A DNA stretch of 51,926 bases from Marinomonas fungiae. GTDB taxonomy: Bacteria; Pseudomonadota; Gammaproteobacteria; Pseudomonadales; Marinomonadaceae. How positions within the stretch are numbered: the first letter of the stretch is position 1; the number at the start of each line of letters is the position of its first letter. Both the position numbers and the translations under genes were made by a program. Shown one piece after another: positions 18,704-25,013 of the stretch. Below the pieces are notes generated by a model. That model was not told where the DNA came from and made no database searches. It was given only the letters and a program-made list of their open reading frames with translations. The DNA is taken from assembly GCF_001418205.1 (NCBI RefSeq), contig NZ_LIQF01000010.1:69102-121027 (forward strand), written 5' to 3'.

Positions 18704-18790
18704 CGCTTAAAACTGAACAGTAAGAGCTGCTGCGCCTTTTTGTAAGCCTGTTAGCTGCTTGATTTCTCGACAGAAATTTGTGTTATTTTC

Positions 18791-18819
18791 TTGGCAAGCT
18801 GAAATTGTCTGGCTATAAT
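18791..18819 (+). promoter_or_regulatory. Promoter of the tRNA-Ile2 gene
   Basis: TTGGCA (18791-18796) and a perfect TATAAT (18814-18819) are separated by 17 bases and followed by a GC-rich discriminator (GGGCGCC), the form expected of a stringently controlled stable-RNA promoter. The tRNA begins 14 bases after the -10 box. Confidence 0.85.
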
Positions 18820-18833
18820 GGGCGCCGTTTTAA

Positions 18834-18910
18834 GGCCCCATAGCTCAGTTGGTTAGAGCATCCGACTCATAATCGGCAGGTCCCCTGTTCAAGTCAGGGT
18901 GGGGCCACCA
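18834..18910 (+). tRNA. ileX: tRNA-Ile2 (anticodon CAU, lysidine-modified)
   Basis: A 77-base tRNA with an encoded CCA end. Acceptor stem GGCCCCA/TGGGGCC, D stem GCTC/GAGC, anticodon loop CTCATAA and T arm CCCTG-TTCAAGT-CAGGG. The CAU anticodon alone fits Met or Ile2. The GGCCCC acceptor stem and the TTCAAGTC T arm match E. coli ileX-type tRNAs rather than elongator Met, so C34 is probably modified to lysidine by TilS and the tRNA reads AUA. The 3' half, from the anticodon stem onward, is the left attachment site of the integrated element. Position 27-43 is a U-C mismatch. Confidence 0.88.
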
Positions 18911-18922
18911 TATAGAAAGGCG
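18863..18922 (+). repeat. attL: left attachment site inside tRNA-Ile2
   Basis: The 60 bases from the anticodon stem through the start of the tRNA terminator are repeated at 24760-24819 with two differences. Those differences are the two partners of one T-stem base pair: U-A here, C-G in the right copy. Pairing is therefore kept on both sides. Confidence 0.92.
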
Positions 18923-18952
18923 TAGCAGGTTAGTACCTACTACGCCTTTTTT
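18918..18952 (+). terminator. Terminator of tRNA-Ile2
   Basis: A 13-bp stem with one C-A mismatch (18918-18930 pairing with 18935-18947, loop TAGT) is followed by a T run. Its left arm overlaps the attachment repeat. Confidence 0.8.
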
Positions 18953-18965
18953 GTTTTTGCTTTCG

Positions 18966-18985
18966 CGGACTAGCCCACGGACTAG
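18966..18985 (+). repeat. Left subterminal repeat CGGACTAG(C/T)CCACGGACTAG
   Basis: A 20-base sequence with two copies of CGGACTAG 12 bases apart. It matches 24622-24641 near the other end of the element in the same orientation, with a single difference. Its place about 45 bases inside attL is right for arm-type binding sites of the integrase or excision factor. Confidence 0.75.
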
Positions 18986-19276
18986 TTTTTAAAGGATATT
19001 GGCCCGCCAATGACTCCCATAAAACTATGGTTTTCTCTTTAAGGTGTCCAAAATTCAACGCTTCCTTTTATAGCGTCCATAATCCTTTTGTTTAGGTGGC
19101 GCGAATTTCGGCAAGGGGACGTCTCAGTTTTGAGCTATCCAACACATTGACGGCTTTTTATGGTGTAAAGCCTAAGTCTGCTAGTCGGGCATTAGGAAAA
19201 TTTATGTTAGCTTTTGACAGCGACGGTTTTACCACTAAACCAAGGTTTTATTAGGCATGGTTTTACTCGGCAAAGT

Positions 19277-19560
19277 GGTGAATGACACTTTCACCACTCA
19301 TATTCACCACCGCTTTCATCAGCCTGCAACCCGCGCCAATAAAGACTTTCGGCCAATTTGGTGAATGATGAATTAAAAAACGCCAAAACTTTAGAACGCA
19401 ACAGAATCACTACCTATACGCCTGCTCTCTCTATTTTTTATTTTATGTAAAAAGTCATTCATCAATTCACCAAAAACGGCTGTAACGTAGACATATCAAG
19501 GCTTACAGCTTGGTGAAAGTACCTTGATATTTAATTCACCACTCATTCACCATTCACCAC
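19277..19560. other. Candidate replication origin with GGTGAA iterons
   Basis: The 672-base stretch between the tRNA and the first element gene (18911-19582) has no supported ORF. From 19277 it holds nine copies of GGTGAA or its complement: plus at 19277, 19360 and 19512; minus starting at 19290, 19303, 19466, 19535, 19546 and 19553. Most extend to GGTGAATG or GTGGTGAAT. An A/T-rich stretch (about 19418-19452) and a perfect 9-bp inverted repeat (ATATCAAGG 19493-19501, CCTTGATAT 19522-19530) lie among them. Phage P4 origins use GGTGAACA-type iterons, which this resembles. Before it, 18990-19270 shows nothing I recognise. Confidence 0.6.
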
Positions 19561-19582
19561 CAGCCGAAAATAAAAAAAGGGG

Positions 19583-19825
19583 CTAATCTGCCCCTTTCAA
19601 CTCCTGTGCTACGCCCCAAAGTCCGCTGTAGCCACTCCGCCGCAAGAACGCATAAAGAGTAGTTGGGTCAAATCGCCTACCATAGCCCGTCATAATGCCT
19701 TTTTCCGTTAATCGTTTGCAGACAAGCTTATAAGCTGGAGGCCAGCGCCAACGGCTCTCACTGTGAACCTCTGCAATGGTTTCAATGACTTTCTGGCGTA
19801 GTGCGTCTGTTTTTGGATAAGTCAT
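19583..19825 (-). CDS. Small unknown protein, recombinase-domain-like
   Basis: I do not recognise a family with confidence. The 80-residue product contains CKRLTEKGIMTGYGRRF followed by DPTTLYAFLRRSGYSG. This has the spacing of the helix-turn-helix in the recombinase domain of large serine recombinases (LN..GI.T..G..W....V..IL...Y.G), but there is no catalytic domain. It may be a small DNA-binding protein. I start at 19825 because that ATG overlaps the stop of the 43-residue ORF as TAATG, suggesting translational coupling; a GTG at 19840 lacks a ribosome site. It is the last gene of the element operon, next to the iteron cluster. Confidence 0.6.
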   Translation of the reverse strand: MTYPKTDALRQKVIETIAEVHSESRWRWPPAYKLVCKRLTEKGIMTGYGRRFDPTTLYAFLRRSGYSGLWGVAQELKGAD

Positions 19826-19956
19826 TAATACAGCCCCCACGGTAGCGGTGGCATTTGGCTAACTCTCATATATACGAAAGTGATCATAAAATACGTGCTC
19901 AATATGATGCCTAGCATTAGGCCAATCGTCTTAAAAATTTCGTTGTCTTCAAACAT
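19825..19956 (-). CDS. 43-residue single-span membrane peptide
   Basis: A short ORF with the sequence start MFEDNEIFKTIGLMLG, then a hydrophobic run through IILSTYFMITFVYM, ending PPLPWGLY. It is preceded by a strong AGAGGGA ribosome site five bases before the ATG. Its TAA overlaps the next gene's ATG. This gives one transmembrane helix of about 20 residues (10-30) with an acidic N-terminus. No family is recognised. The ribosome site and the coupled downstream gene support translation. Holin-like or other small membrane roles are possible but unproven. Confidence 0.6.
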   Translation of the reverse strand: MFEDNEIFKTIGLMLGIILSTYFMITFVYMRVSQMPPLPWGLY

Positions 19957-19974
19957 GGTCTTCCCTCTGCCTTA

Positions 19975-20004
19975 TACCTTATCTTTCTAAGAAAGAATAA
20001 GGTA
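19975..20004 (-). promoter_or_regulatory. Hairpin between the helicase gene and the 43-residue ORF
   Basis: TACCTTAT-CTTTCT pairs with AGAAAG-AATAAGGTA (nearly perfect, positions 19975-20004) with almost no loop. It may be an attenuator or mRNA-processing site, or a protein-binding palindrome. It is surrounded by AAGGT direct repeats. There is no T tract. Confidence 0.4.
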
Positions 20005-20074
20005 AGGTAAGGCGTTTTTGGTTGGGCTTCTCTAAGAGAAACAAGGCTAAATAAGGTGATCTGTAAGGTATTCT

Positions 20075-21418
20075 CTAAGGCGCTTCGTTTAGCCTGATAT
20101 ACCCACCTTGCCGTTTGATTAGTCCACGGTTCTCTAACTTGCTCTCAAAAGCGTTGTAATTCTTGTCGGTGGTTAAGCGTTCAAAGTACACTTTTTGTTT
20201 GAAGTCATCGCGGCGCACTTCGTTTAATTGCTCGGTAAGCCCTTCGCTTTCCTGCTTTACTCTGGCGTCTACAATCATGCCCCTAAGGATCTCCATGGCT
20301 CTGGCTTGGTTCACTCCAAGACGCTTTGTTTGTGGGGCTTGTGGCTCTTGGTAGTCAGTTTCAACAAGTGCTGCGCTCCAAGTCGGCTGTCTATCCTCAT
20401 CAAGCACACTCAGCTTTTGCGGCTCCAAAATAAATGATCGGGGCGGCGGCGTGTCTGAGTCTTTCATTTTGGTATTTTTGACAGTTGTCACTTTGCCGCT
20501 ATCGCTTTCAGCAATAGAGCATTGATATTCAGTATCGACCGCACCTTTAAGCGCAGAGCTTCCCCGTGCGCCTTTGTCGCCATCTTTGCCGCTATGATGA
20601 ACAATCATTACAGAGCAATTGAAATGGGCCTTAATCGCGTCTACGTGCGTTATAAAACGTCCCATATCTTCTTGGCTGTTCTCGTTGCCTTGGAAGTTAC
20701 GCGCCAAAGTATCAATCAAAAATAATACGGGTGTTTCGCCTGACTCATCGACCATCATTTGTATAGCGCTCATGGTTTCTTGTACTGCTAATTGATCAGT
20801 TAAAATGGCGGCTCTATCCGATACATATAGTGGCGCGTTCTCCAAGTCTCTTTTGTTAAGTTGTTCCCATGCCGCCAATCGTCTAGCTATCCCGTTGAAG
20901 CCCTCACCAACGAGATAAAAAACTGCCCCCTGTTGTACTCGTTGCCCGTGCCACTCTTTCCCAGTTGCTATACAGGCCGCCCAATCAAGCGCCACAAATG
21001 ATTTTCCGTTTGCTGGTGGGCCATAGATAACCGATAAGCTATCCGTTTCTAAATAGTCTTTAATTAGCCAGTCCGTAGGCTTTATGTCGGCCTTTTTGAA
21101 GCGCTTAAACATAATCGGTTTGCGCTGTATTGCCTGTGTGCTTGGCAGTTCTAGCGGGGCTTTTGTGTGCTCTAAATGCGGGTCGTTTGCCGCATCAAGC
21201 CCTTTTTCAATTGCTTGCTTAAGCAGAGGGGCGGCTTGCGCCACGTCTCCAAAATAAATAGGGTCGCCAGTACGGGGGATAATGGCTCCGCAATTGGCTT
21301 GTGGAAAATAAACAGCATCGCCGCCTTTTGCTGGTTCAAGTTCACCGCTCCCATTAAAAGTAGGGTAAACGGGCATTTTTCGGTTATTCGCAAACTCTTT
21401 GAAGGCACTCAATGACAT
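20075..21418 (-). CDS. RepA-like hexameric replicative helicase (AAA_25/RecA fold)
   Basis: ATP-driven DNA helicase or initiator, probably required for replication of the excised element. In 447 residues: an N-terminal part (1-110) with no clear match; a RecA-fold ATPase with Walker A GPPANGKS at 133-140, VFYLVGEG near 166-173, Walker B VLFLIDTLA at 231-239 and MIVHHSGKDG with KGARGSSALKG near 271-292; then a C-terminal winged-helix-like tail (LTTDKNYNAFESKLENRGLI). The same motif set occurs in plasmid RSF1010 RepA. There is no primase motif in this protein. Its start overlaps the previous gene by ten bases. Confidence 0.82.
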   Translation of the reverse strand: MSLSAFKEFANNRKMPVYPTFNGSGELEPAKGGDAVYFPQANCGAIIPRTGDPIYFGDVAQAAPLLKQAIEKGLDAANDPHLEHTKAPLELPSTQAIQRKPIMFKRFKKADIKPTDWLIKDYLETDSLSVIYGPPANGKSFVALDWAACIATGKEWHGQRVQQGAVFYLVGEGFNGIARRLAAWEQLNKRDLENAPLYVSDRAAILTDQLAVQETMSAIQMMVDESGETPVLFLIDTLARNFQGNENSQEDMGRFITHVDAIKAHFNCSVMIVHHSGKDGDKGARGSSALKGAVDTEYQCSIAESDSGKVTTVKNTKMKDSDTPPPRSFILEPQKLSVLDEDRQPTWSAALVETDYQEPQAPQTKRLGVNQARAMEILRGMIVDARVKQESEGLTEQLNEVRRDDFKQKVYFERLTTDKNYNAFESKLENRGLIKRQGGYIRLNEAP

Positions 21419-21663
21419 TGGCTTACCCCCGCATGATCAATCATAAAGCTAAAGGTTGCCGCGCCTTCAAATTCGCCGTGGAAGTAATCAACGGTGAATG
21501 AGCTTTCCTTACCGTCATTGGAAATACGGTAATAGCCAGTGGTGGCGCTATTAGCGCCTAGAAATGTATGAAATTTGCCGTCCATTTTTATCTCGCCTAA
21601 AGAAGCCAATGTTTCAAGTGATGATCTTAGAAAGTGCGCTATTACTTCGTTGCTTATTTTCAA
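21409..21663 (-). CDS. 84-residue protein, possible remnant-like primase N-terminal module
   Basis: Not recognised with certainty. The middle (GKFHTFLGANSATTGYYRIS, then the FHGEF segment) resembles the short domain at the N-terminus of P4-type primases, where GKFHRF...GWYVLH...G..GDWRTGE is common. No catalytic primase residues follow. It lies directly before the helicase gene and overlaps it by ten bases; its start overlaps the upstream gene by four. It could be a DNA-binding helper of the helicase. Confidence 0.6.
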   Translation of the reverse strand: MKISNEVIAHFLRSSLETLASLGEIKMDGKFHTFLGANSATTGYYRISNDGKESSFTVDYFHGEFEGAATFSFMIDHAGVSQCH

Positions 21664-22118
21664 TATTCGTCCCCCATCATTGAATCGTTTGCCGCTTCAC
21701 CTAAGTTTTTGAAATAGGCGGCATTGGCTTCTAGCATTTCCGTATAGGCTTTCGGTACTCGGTTTCCTCCTAGTACGGCTTCCTTATGAGATGTGCGTTT
21801 GAGTTTTCTACGGGCTTCTAAACGTGCGGCGGCGTCCTGCTTTGCATCACCTGACAAATGTCGTGGATCAAGTTGTAAAACAGTGAATCGGCTATTTGGT
21901 TTTTTGATTGAATGAATTAGCCAGTAGCCGAAACGATCACCTCTTAGTTGCTGAAGTCCCCAGCGCCATGTCTCGCCTAATACCTTGGTTAACTCGTCAC
22001 GTTCTAGTAATTGGCCGTCTGCCAGCATTTTAAGAACAACATAGGGCGCTTTGCCTTTGCTAGTTGGGATTGCCTCAAGTGGGGCTTCGGGAAATAGGTT
22101 AGTCAAGGTATCGGTCAT
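21660..22118 (-). CDS. 152-residue unknown protein, winged-helix-like
   Basis: Not recognised. The segment APYVVLKMLADGQLLERDELTKVLG at about 24-48, followed by LQQLRGDRFGYWLIHSIKK, has the look of a winged helix-turn-helix of the kind that phage and plasmid accessory proteins carry. The second half is rich in Ala, Lys and Arg and predicted helical (AAARLEARRKLKRTSHKEAV). Its ATG overlaps the AlpA-like stop as ATGA and its stop overlaps the next start by four bases, so it is part of a tightly coupled operon with the helicase. Confidence 0.65.
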   Translation of the reverse strand: MTDTLTNLFPEAPLEAIPTSKGKAPYVVLKMLADGQLLERDELTKVLGETWRWGLQQLRGDRFGYWLIHSIKKPNSRFTVLQLDPRHLSGDAKQDAAARLEARRKLKRTSHKEAVLGGNRVPKAYTEMLEANAAYFKNLGEAANDSMMGDEY

Positions 22119-22303
22119 GCTGATACCTCCCCATTTAGTAGTGCTTCCACTGCCTCAACAGACCAAAGCAAGCGGCCGTTTGGTAGTTTGGTTGGTTTAA
22201 GCCCGAAAACGTGACCATCTTTACATAGTTTGGTGCGGACAGTGTTTGGCTTGATGTGTAGCTTTTCAGCTAGTTGTTCTGTGGAAATAAAAGAATTTGT
22301 CAT
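22115..22303 (-). CDS. AlpA-like / MerR-type helix-turn-helix regulator
   Basis: A 62-residue DNA-binding protein: STEQLAEKLHIKPNTVRTKLCKDG forms a helix-turn-helix, then LPNGRLLWSVEAVEALL forms the wing and closing helix. This is the AlpA/excisionase fold seen in P4-like elements, where it activates int or acts as the directionality factor. It is the first gene of the replication operon. Its start codon lies at the end of a perfect 12-bp inverted repeat, which implies autoregulation. Confidence 0.75.
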   Translation of the reverse strand: MTNSFISTEQLAEKLHIKPNTVRTKLCKDGHVFGLKPTKLPNGRLLWSVEAVEALLNGEVSA

Positions 22304-22336
22304 AACTATACCTCTGCGTTGGTTGGTATAGTTATG
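22301..22336. promoter_or_regulatory. Perfect 12-bp inverted repeat covering the start of the AlpA-like gene
   Basis: CATAACTATACC (22301-22312) and GGTATAGTTATG (22325-22336), spacer 12. On the minus strand the downstream arm contains part of the ribosome site (AGAGG) and ends with the ATG itself. It can act as a two-half-site operator in DNA, or as an mRNA hairpin that hides the start codon. Confidence 0.75.
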
Positions 22337-22389
22337 ATCTGTACAAAGTCACGATAGCCGTGGTTGTTGTGCGATGTTGTTCTATTTAA

Positions 22390-23232
22390 CTAGTTTTTAG
22401 CATCGGTTACCTTGTTTTTAAATCTGCCGAATGACATATGCTTTTCTATGCCATTATCATCATAATATCTACATGAAAGGTTACCTTTAGCGTTTGGCTC
22501 TTCTGTTGCCTCAAGCTCTCCAATAAATTTATCCCATAAATCCGTTGAGCTGTCATCTGGATGAAGCCTAACAAGTTCTGCAATTACATTTGTTGCAGTC
22601 TGATTTCTTGGTTTACTTGCCCGCTCCTTTTGTTTTGGTGAGTCGTATAGATAAACATCATATAGTTTAGTTAGCTGTCCAAACTCAACAGCCTGCTGTA
22701 GCCGCTCTTCAGGCGTTAAATTTTTGTGGTACATACCGTCAAGTGTCCAAAGGATTTGCCCAGCAATGGCTTCTAAACTGTCGTGCTGAAGTTTAAATAA
22801 GCTAGATAACGTGTGTCTGTTTATTTGATTCTTTAAGAGAACCACTCCATCTAGTGGCTTCTTTCCGCTAAGGTGAAATGCCATTGCGGTTGTTATCCAT
22901 TGAGGGTGCTCTTCTAAAAGCTTTTTCTGATCATCAAGTGGCATCGTTGTATCTAGATCAAAATAACAGATGCTCATTCCTTCAATGATAAAAGCATCAG
23001 AAAGCATTTTTTGTGTTTTAGGCTGTTGTTTTATATGAGTTGATAGCGGAGTGCTCGATAAAAAAGCATTTAATCTTGCAAGGCAAAGAGACTTAGTTCT
23101 TTCGAGCTTTTGATCGAATGTACTAAAGTTTTCATTATGTGTTTTTACCCAATCTTTGATTTCATGGGCTTCGTAGTTAGTTATGGCTCGTTTGGAGTGT
23201 TTTTTACCAATAATTTTTGTTTTAGCCATCAT
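22390..23232 (-). CDS. 280-residue unknown protein coupled to the integrase
   Basis: I do not recognise a family. The protein is soluble and mostly helical with a basic N-terminus (KTKIIGKKHSKRA). It ends in a short module with SCRYYDDNGIEKHMSFGRFKN that looks like a separate small beta-rich domain. There is no signal peptide, transmembrane segment or obvious catalytic motif. The DNA appears richer in A+T than the neighbouring element genes, which hints at a different origin. Its ATG overlaps the integrase stop as ATGA, so it is translated with the integrase. It is either an integration accessory or the element's only cargo candidate. Confidence 0.7.
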   Translation of the reverse strand: MMAKTKIIGKKHSKRAITNYEAHEIKDWVKTHNENFSTFDQKLERTKSLCLARLNAFLSSTPLSTHIKQQPKTQKMLSDAFIIEGMSICYFDLDTTMPLDDQKKLLEEHPQWITTAMAFHLSGKKPLDGVVLLKNQINRHTLSSLFKLQHDSLEAIAGQILWTLDGMYHKNLTPEERLQQAVEFGQLTKLYDVYLYDSPKQKERASKPRNQTATNVIAELVRLHPDDSSTDLWDKFIGELEATEEPNAKGNLSCRYYDDNGIEKHMSFGRFKNKVTDAKN

Positions 23233-24557
23233 GCTTCCTTAACAATCGTTAGTCGTTGGTCCATTTGTGTGGGCTGTACAATGCCTGCTTGCTCTAATAT
23301 CCAAGCTTCAATGGCTGTGTGCCATTTTCTTAATAAATCTAATGGGCGTTGTTTGTAGTGCTTTTCAGCGGTGGCGCTTGGCTTGTGGCCCATGATCTGC
23401 GCAACGATACCCGCAGGAACCTCCACCCATTCGGATAAAGTAGAAAAGCTACGGCGTAGGCCGTGCAAAGTAAGCCCCTCAATACCTGCGGCTTTAAATG
23501 CTGGGTCTATGCTCTTACGTGGTTCGGTGAGTTTGCCTGTCTTACCTGTCGGGCTAGAAAATACCCACTCATTACGGCGGGGCAGTTGGTTAAGTAGGTT
23601 GGCAACGTATGGGGTCAGAGGAATAACACGGGTCCCATCTAGTCCGCCTTTGCTGTTGTTTTTGTCTCGGATGGTTAGGCCGTTCCATTGAAAGTCTACG
23701 TCAGACCATTTAAGCCCTGCGAGTTCTCCACGGCGCGCGCCAGTAAGTAAGAGTGTTTGAACAAATGCGGCTATCACTGGGTTTTGTATTTGGCGCACAT
23801 ACTTAAAAAAGCCTTCTAGCTGTTCTTTTTGTAGAACGTCATCACGGGCTTGGAGCCTAACCACGGTCTTTTTCACGGCTTTAGTGCGCAGGGCAGTAAT
23901 ATCAATTAGACCTGAGTAATCGTTCTGTTCTGATACCCAACTAAGGCAGGCAAATAAAAGGCGGTATGTTTGAGCGGCTACGCCTGCGCGGGTCTGATTC
24001 TCTTTATCTAGCCAGTTTTTAATCTTGGTTGCGGTCAGGTTGCCTAGTGAGACTTTGATTAGAGGGAATAAACAGCCTTGCTTGGTTACTCTGCCTTTAC
24101 CCCTTGCCCAAGGTATGCCCGCAGGTTGAACAGCTTTTAGATGGTCGTTGTAGTGCTTTTCACCCCAGCCACTTTTATTTGCTTCGATGTATTCCGCCCA
24201 GACTTCGCCCAAGGTCACTTTGGCGCGTTTGATCTCTAGTTGCTCCTTGGCCGCATCGGCGCTTTTCTTCTGCTTAACCTGTATCGGGCTTTGGTGGTTG
24301 TGTGCTGCCTGCTTATACTTGGTTGCTTCCTTCCGTGCCTCTTCAATCGAGTAGGTATCTACTGGACCAATAACAGTCCTTTGTGACTTTCCATTTACCC
24401 AACCTTGGAAAATGTAGCTTTTCTTACCCGACGCATAAGCACGCAAGCCTAAGCCTTTTGTGTCAGTGTCCCATAGGTACGCTTCTTTCTTACCTTCTGG
24501 GCAAGTGAAGTCTCTAACCCTGCCAGCGGTGAAATTGACCTTATTAGCAATTGCCAT
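23229..24557 (-). CDS. int: P4-type tyrosine recombinase (integrase)
   Basis: Catalyses site-specific recombination between the element and the tRNA-Ile2 gene. From the chosen start (442 residues) the order is: an N-terminal arm-binding DUF4102-like domain (about 1-85: YLWDTDTKGLGLRAYASGKK, then YIFQGWVNG); a SAM-like core-binding domain (about 115-215); and a catalytic domain with Arg275 (TGARRGEL), His365/Arg368 (HGLRRSF), His391 (MGHK) and the nucleophile Tyr401 (KHYKQRP). The ATG at 24557 has AAAGGA six bases upstream; an ATG 19 codons earlier lacks this. The CGGACTAG repeat lies 65-84 bases before the start, so Int may repress itself by binding there. Confidence 0.95.
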   Translation of the reverse strand: MAIANKVNFTAGRVRDFTCPEGKKEAYLWDTDTKGLGLRAYASGKKSYIFQGWVNGKSQRTVIGPVDTYSIEEARKEATKYKQAAHNHQSPIQVKQKKSADAAKEQLEIKRAKVTLGEVWAEYIEANKSGWGEKHYNDHLKAVQPAGIPWARGKGRVTKQGCLFPLIKVSLGNLTATKIKNWLDKENQTRAGVAAQTYRLLFACLSWVSEQNDYSGLIDITALRTKAVKKTVVRLQARDDVLQKEQLEGFFKYVRQIQNPVIAAFVQTLLLTGARRGELAGLKWSDVDFQWNGLTIRDKNNSKGGLDGTRVIPLTPYVANLLNQLPRRNEWVFSSPTGKTGKLTEPRKSIDPAFKAAGIEGLTLHGLRRSFSTLSEWVEVPAGIVAQIMGHKPSATAEKHYKQRPLDLLRKWHTAIEAWILEQAGIVQPTQMDQRLTIVKEA

Positions 24558-24621
24558 CGTTAGTCCTTTGCGTTGTTGCGTGTCCCTGTCGCAAGGTGAA
24601 TCGGGCAGGGGCAAAATCTCA

Positions 24622-24641
24622 CGGACTAGTCCACGGACTAG
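24622..24641 (+). repeat. Right subterminal repeat CGGACTAG(C/T)CCACGGACTAG
   Basis: Direct-repeat partner of 18966-18985 with one difference (T for C), about 120 bases inside attR and between the likely int promoter region and the int start. Here the central part forms the palindrome GGACTAGTCC. It is a candidate arm-type integrase site. Confidence 0.75.
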
Positions 24642-24759
24642 AATTGCTTAAATATACATCAATTTATATCAATGTGCTAACTGACTGTTTTTATTAGTAT
24701 TGCGTTTTAAATCAAAGGTTTATCTACATAAATCTATGGCTATGAATACCCTATAAACA

Positions 24760-24819
24760 CGACTCATAATCGGCAGGTCCCCCGTTCAAGTCGGGGTGGG
24801 GCCACCATATAGAAAGGCG
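24760..24819 (+). repeat. attR: displaced 3' part of tRNA-Ile2
   Basis: 60 bases matching 18863-18922 at 58 positions, from the anticodon stem to beyond the CCA. It lacks the 5' half and is not a functional tRNA. Because integration renews the tRNA end from the element, this copy should be the original chromosomal 3' end. The 456 bases from the int start to the next gene (24558-25013) hold only this site, the subterminal repeat and a terminator hairpin. Confidence 0.92.
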
Positions 24820-24849
24820 CAGTAGGTTATTGCTTACTGCGCTTTTTTA
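24817..24849 (+). terminator. Displaced tRNA terminator hairpin at attR
   Basis: GCGCAGTA pairs with TACTGCGC (24817-24824 and 24835-24842), then a run of six T residues. It is homologous to the terminator after the intact tRNA, with covarying stem bases (CAG/CTG here, TAG/CTA there). Confidence 0.75.
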
Positions 24850-25013
24850 TTGTGGTAAAGAATCGATTTCCTCCATAAACTAAAATTATGCTTCAAGCGC
24901 TGCTTGAGTCAAAACTTCTTCACTTTCTTTTTTTCACAGACCTTAACATTTGCTTACACCTGAAATTTAAACCATTCTATTGGTATAGAAATTCTCAGCA
25001 GAGGGAACCGCAG

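Larger units (their letters stand above)
18863..24819. mobile_element. Compact integrative element in tRNA-Ile2, about 5.9 kb
   Basis: Bounded by 60-bp direct repeats that include a tRNA 3' end. It encodes, all on the minus strand and mostly with overlapping or closely spaced genes: a P4-type tyrosine integrase, a 280-residue unknown protein, an AlpA-like regulator, a 152-residue protein, an 84-residue protein, a RepA-like helicase, a 43-residue membrane peptide and an 80-residue protein. A GGTGAA iteron cluster at the left end resembles an origin. There are no capsid, terminase, mobilisation or known cargo genes. The layout (int, alpA, replication gene, iterons, tRNA target) recalls P4-like phage satellites or small replicative integrative elements reduced to a replication core. 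Confidence 0.9.

Noticed and set aside
24760..24808. Second tRNA gene
   Set aside because: Only the 3' half is present (from the anticodon stem); it is the attR duplicate.
24888..25013. N-terminal extension of the NIT chemoreceptor from an upstream ATG
   Set aside because: The extension has no ribosome site and would put 42 odd residues before TM1; the GTG at 25014 has a strong site.
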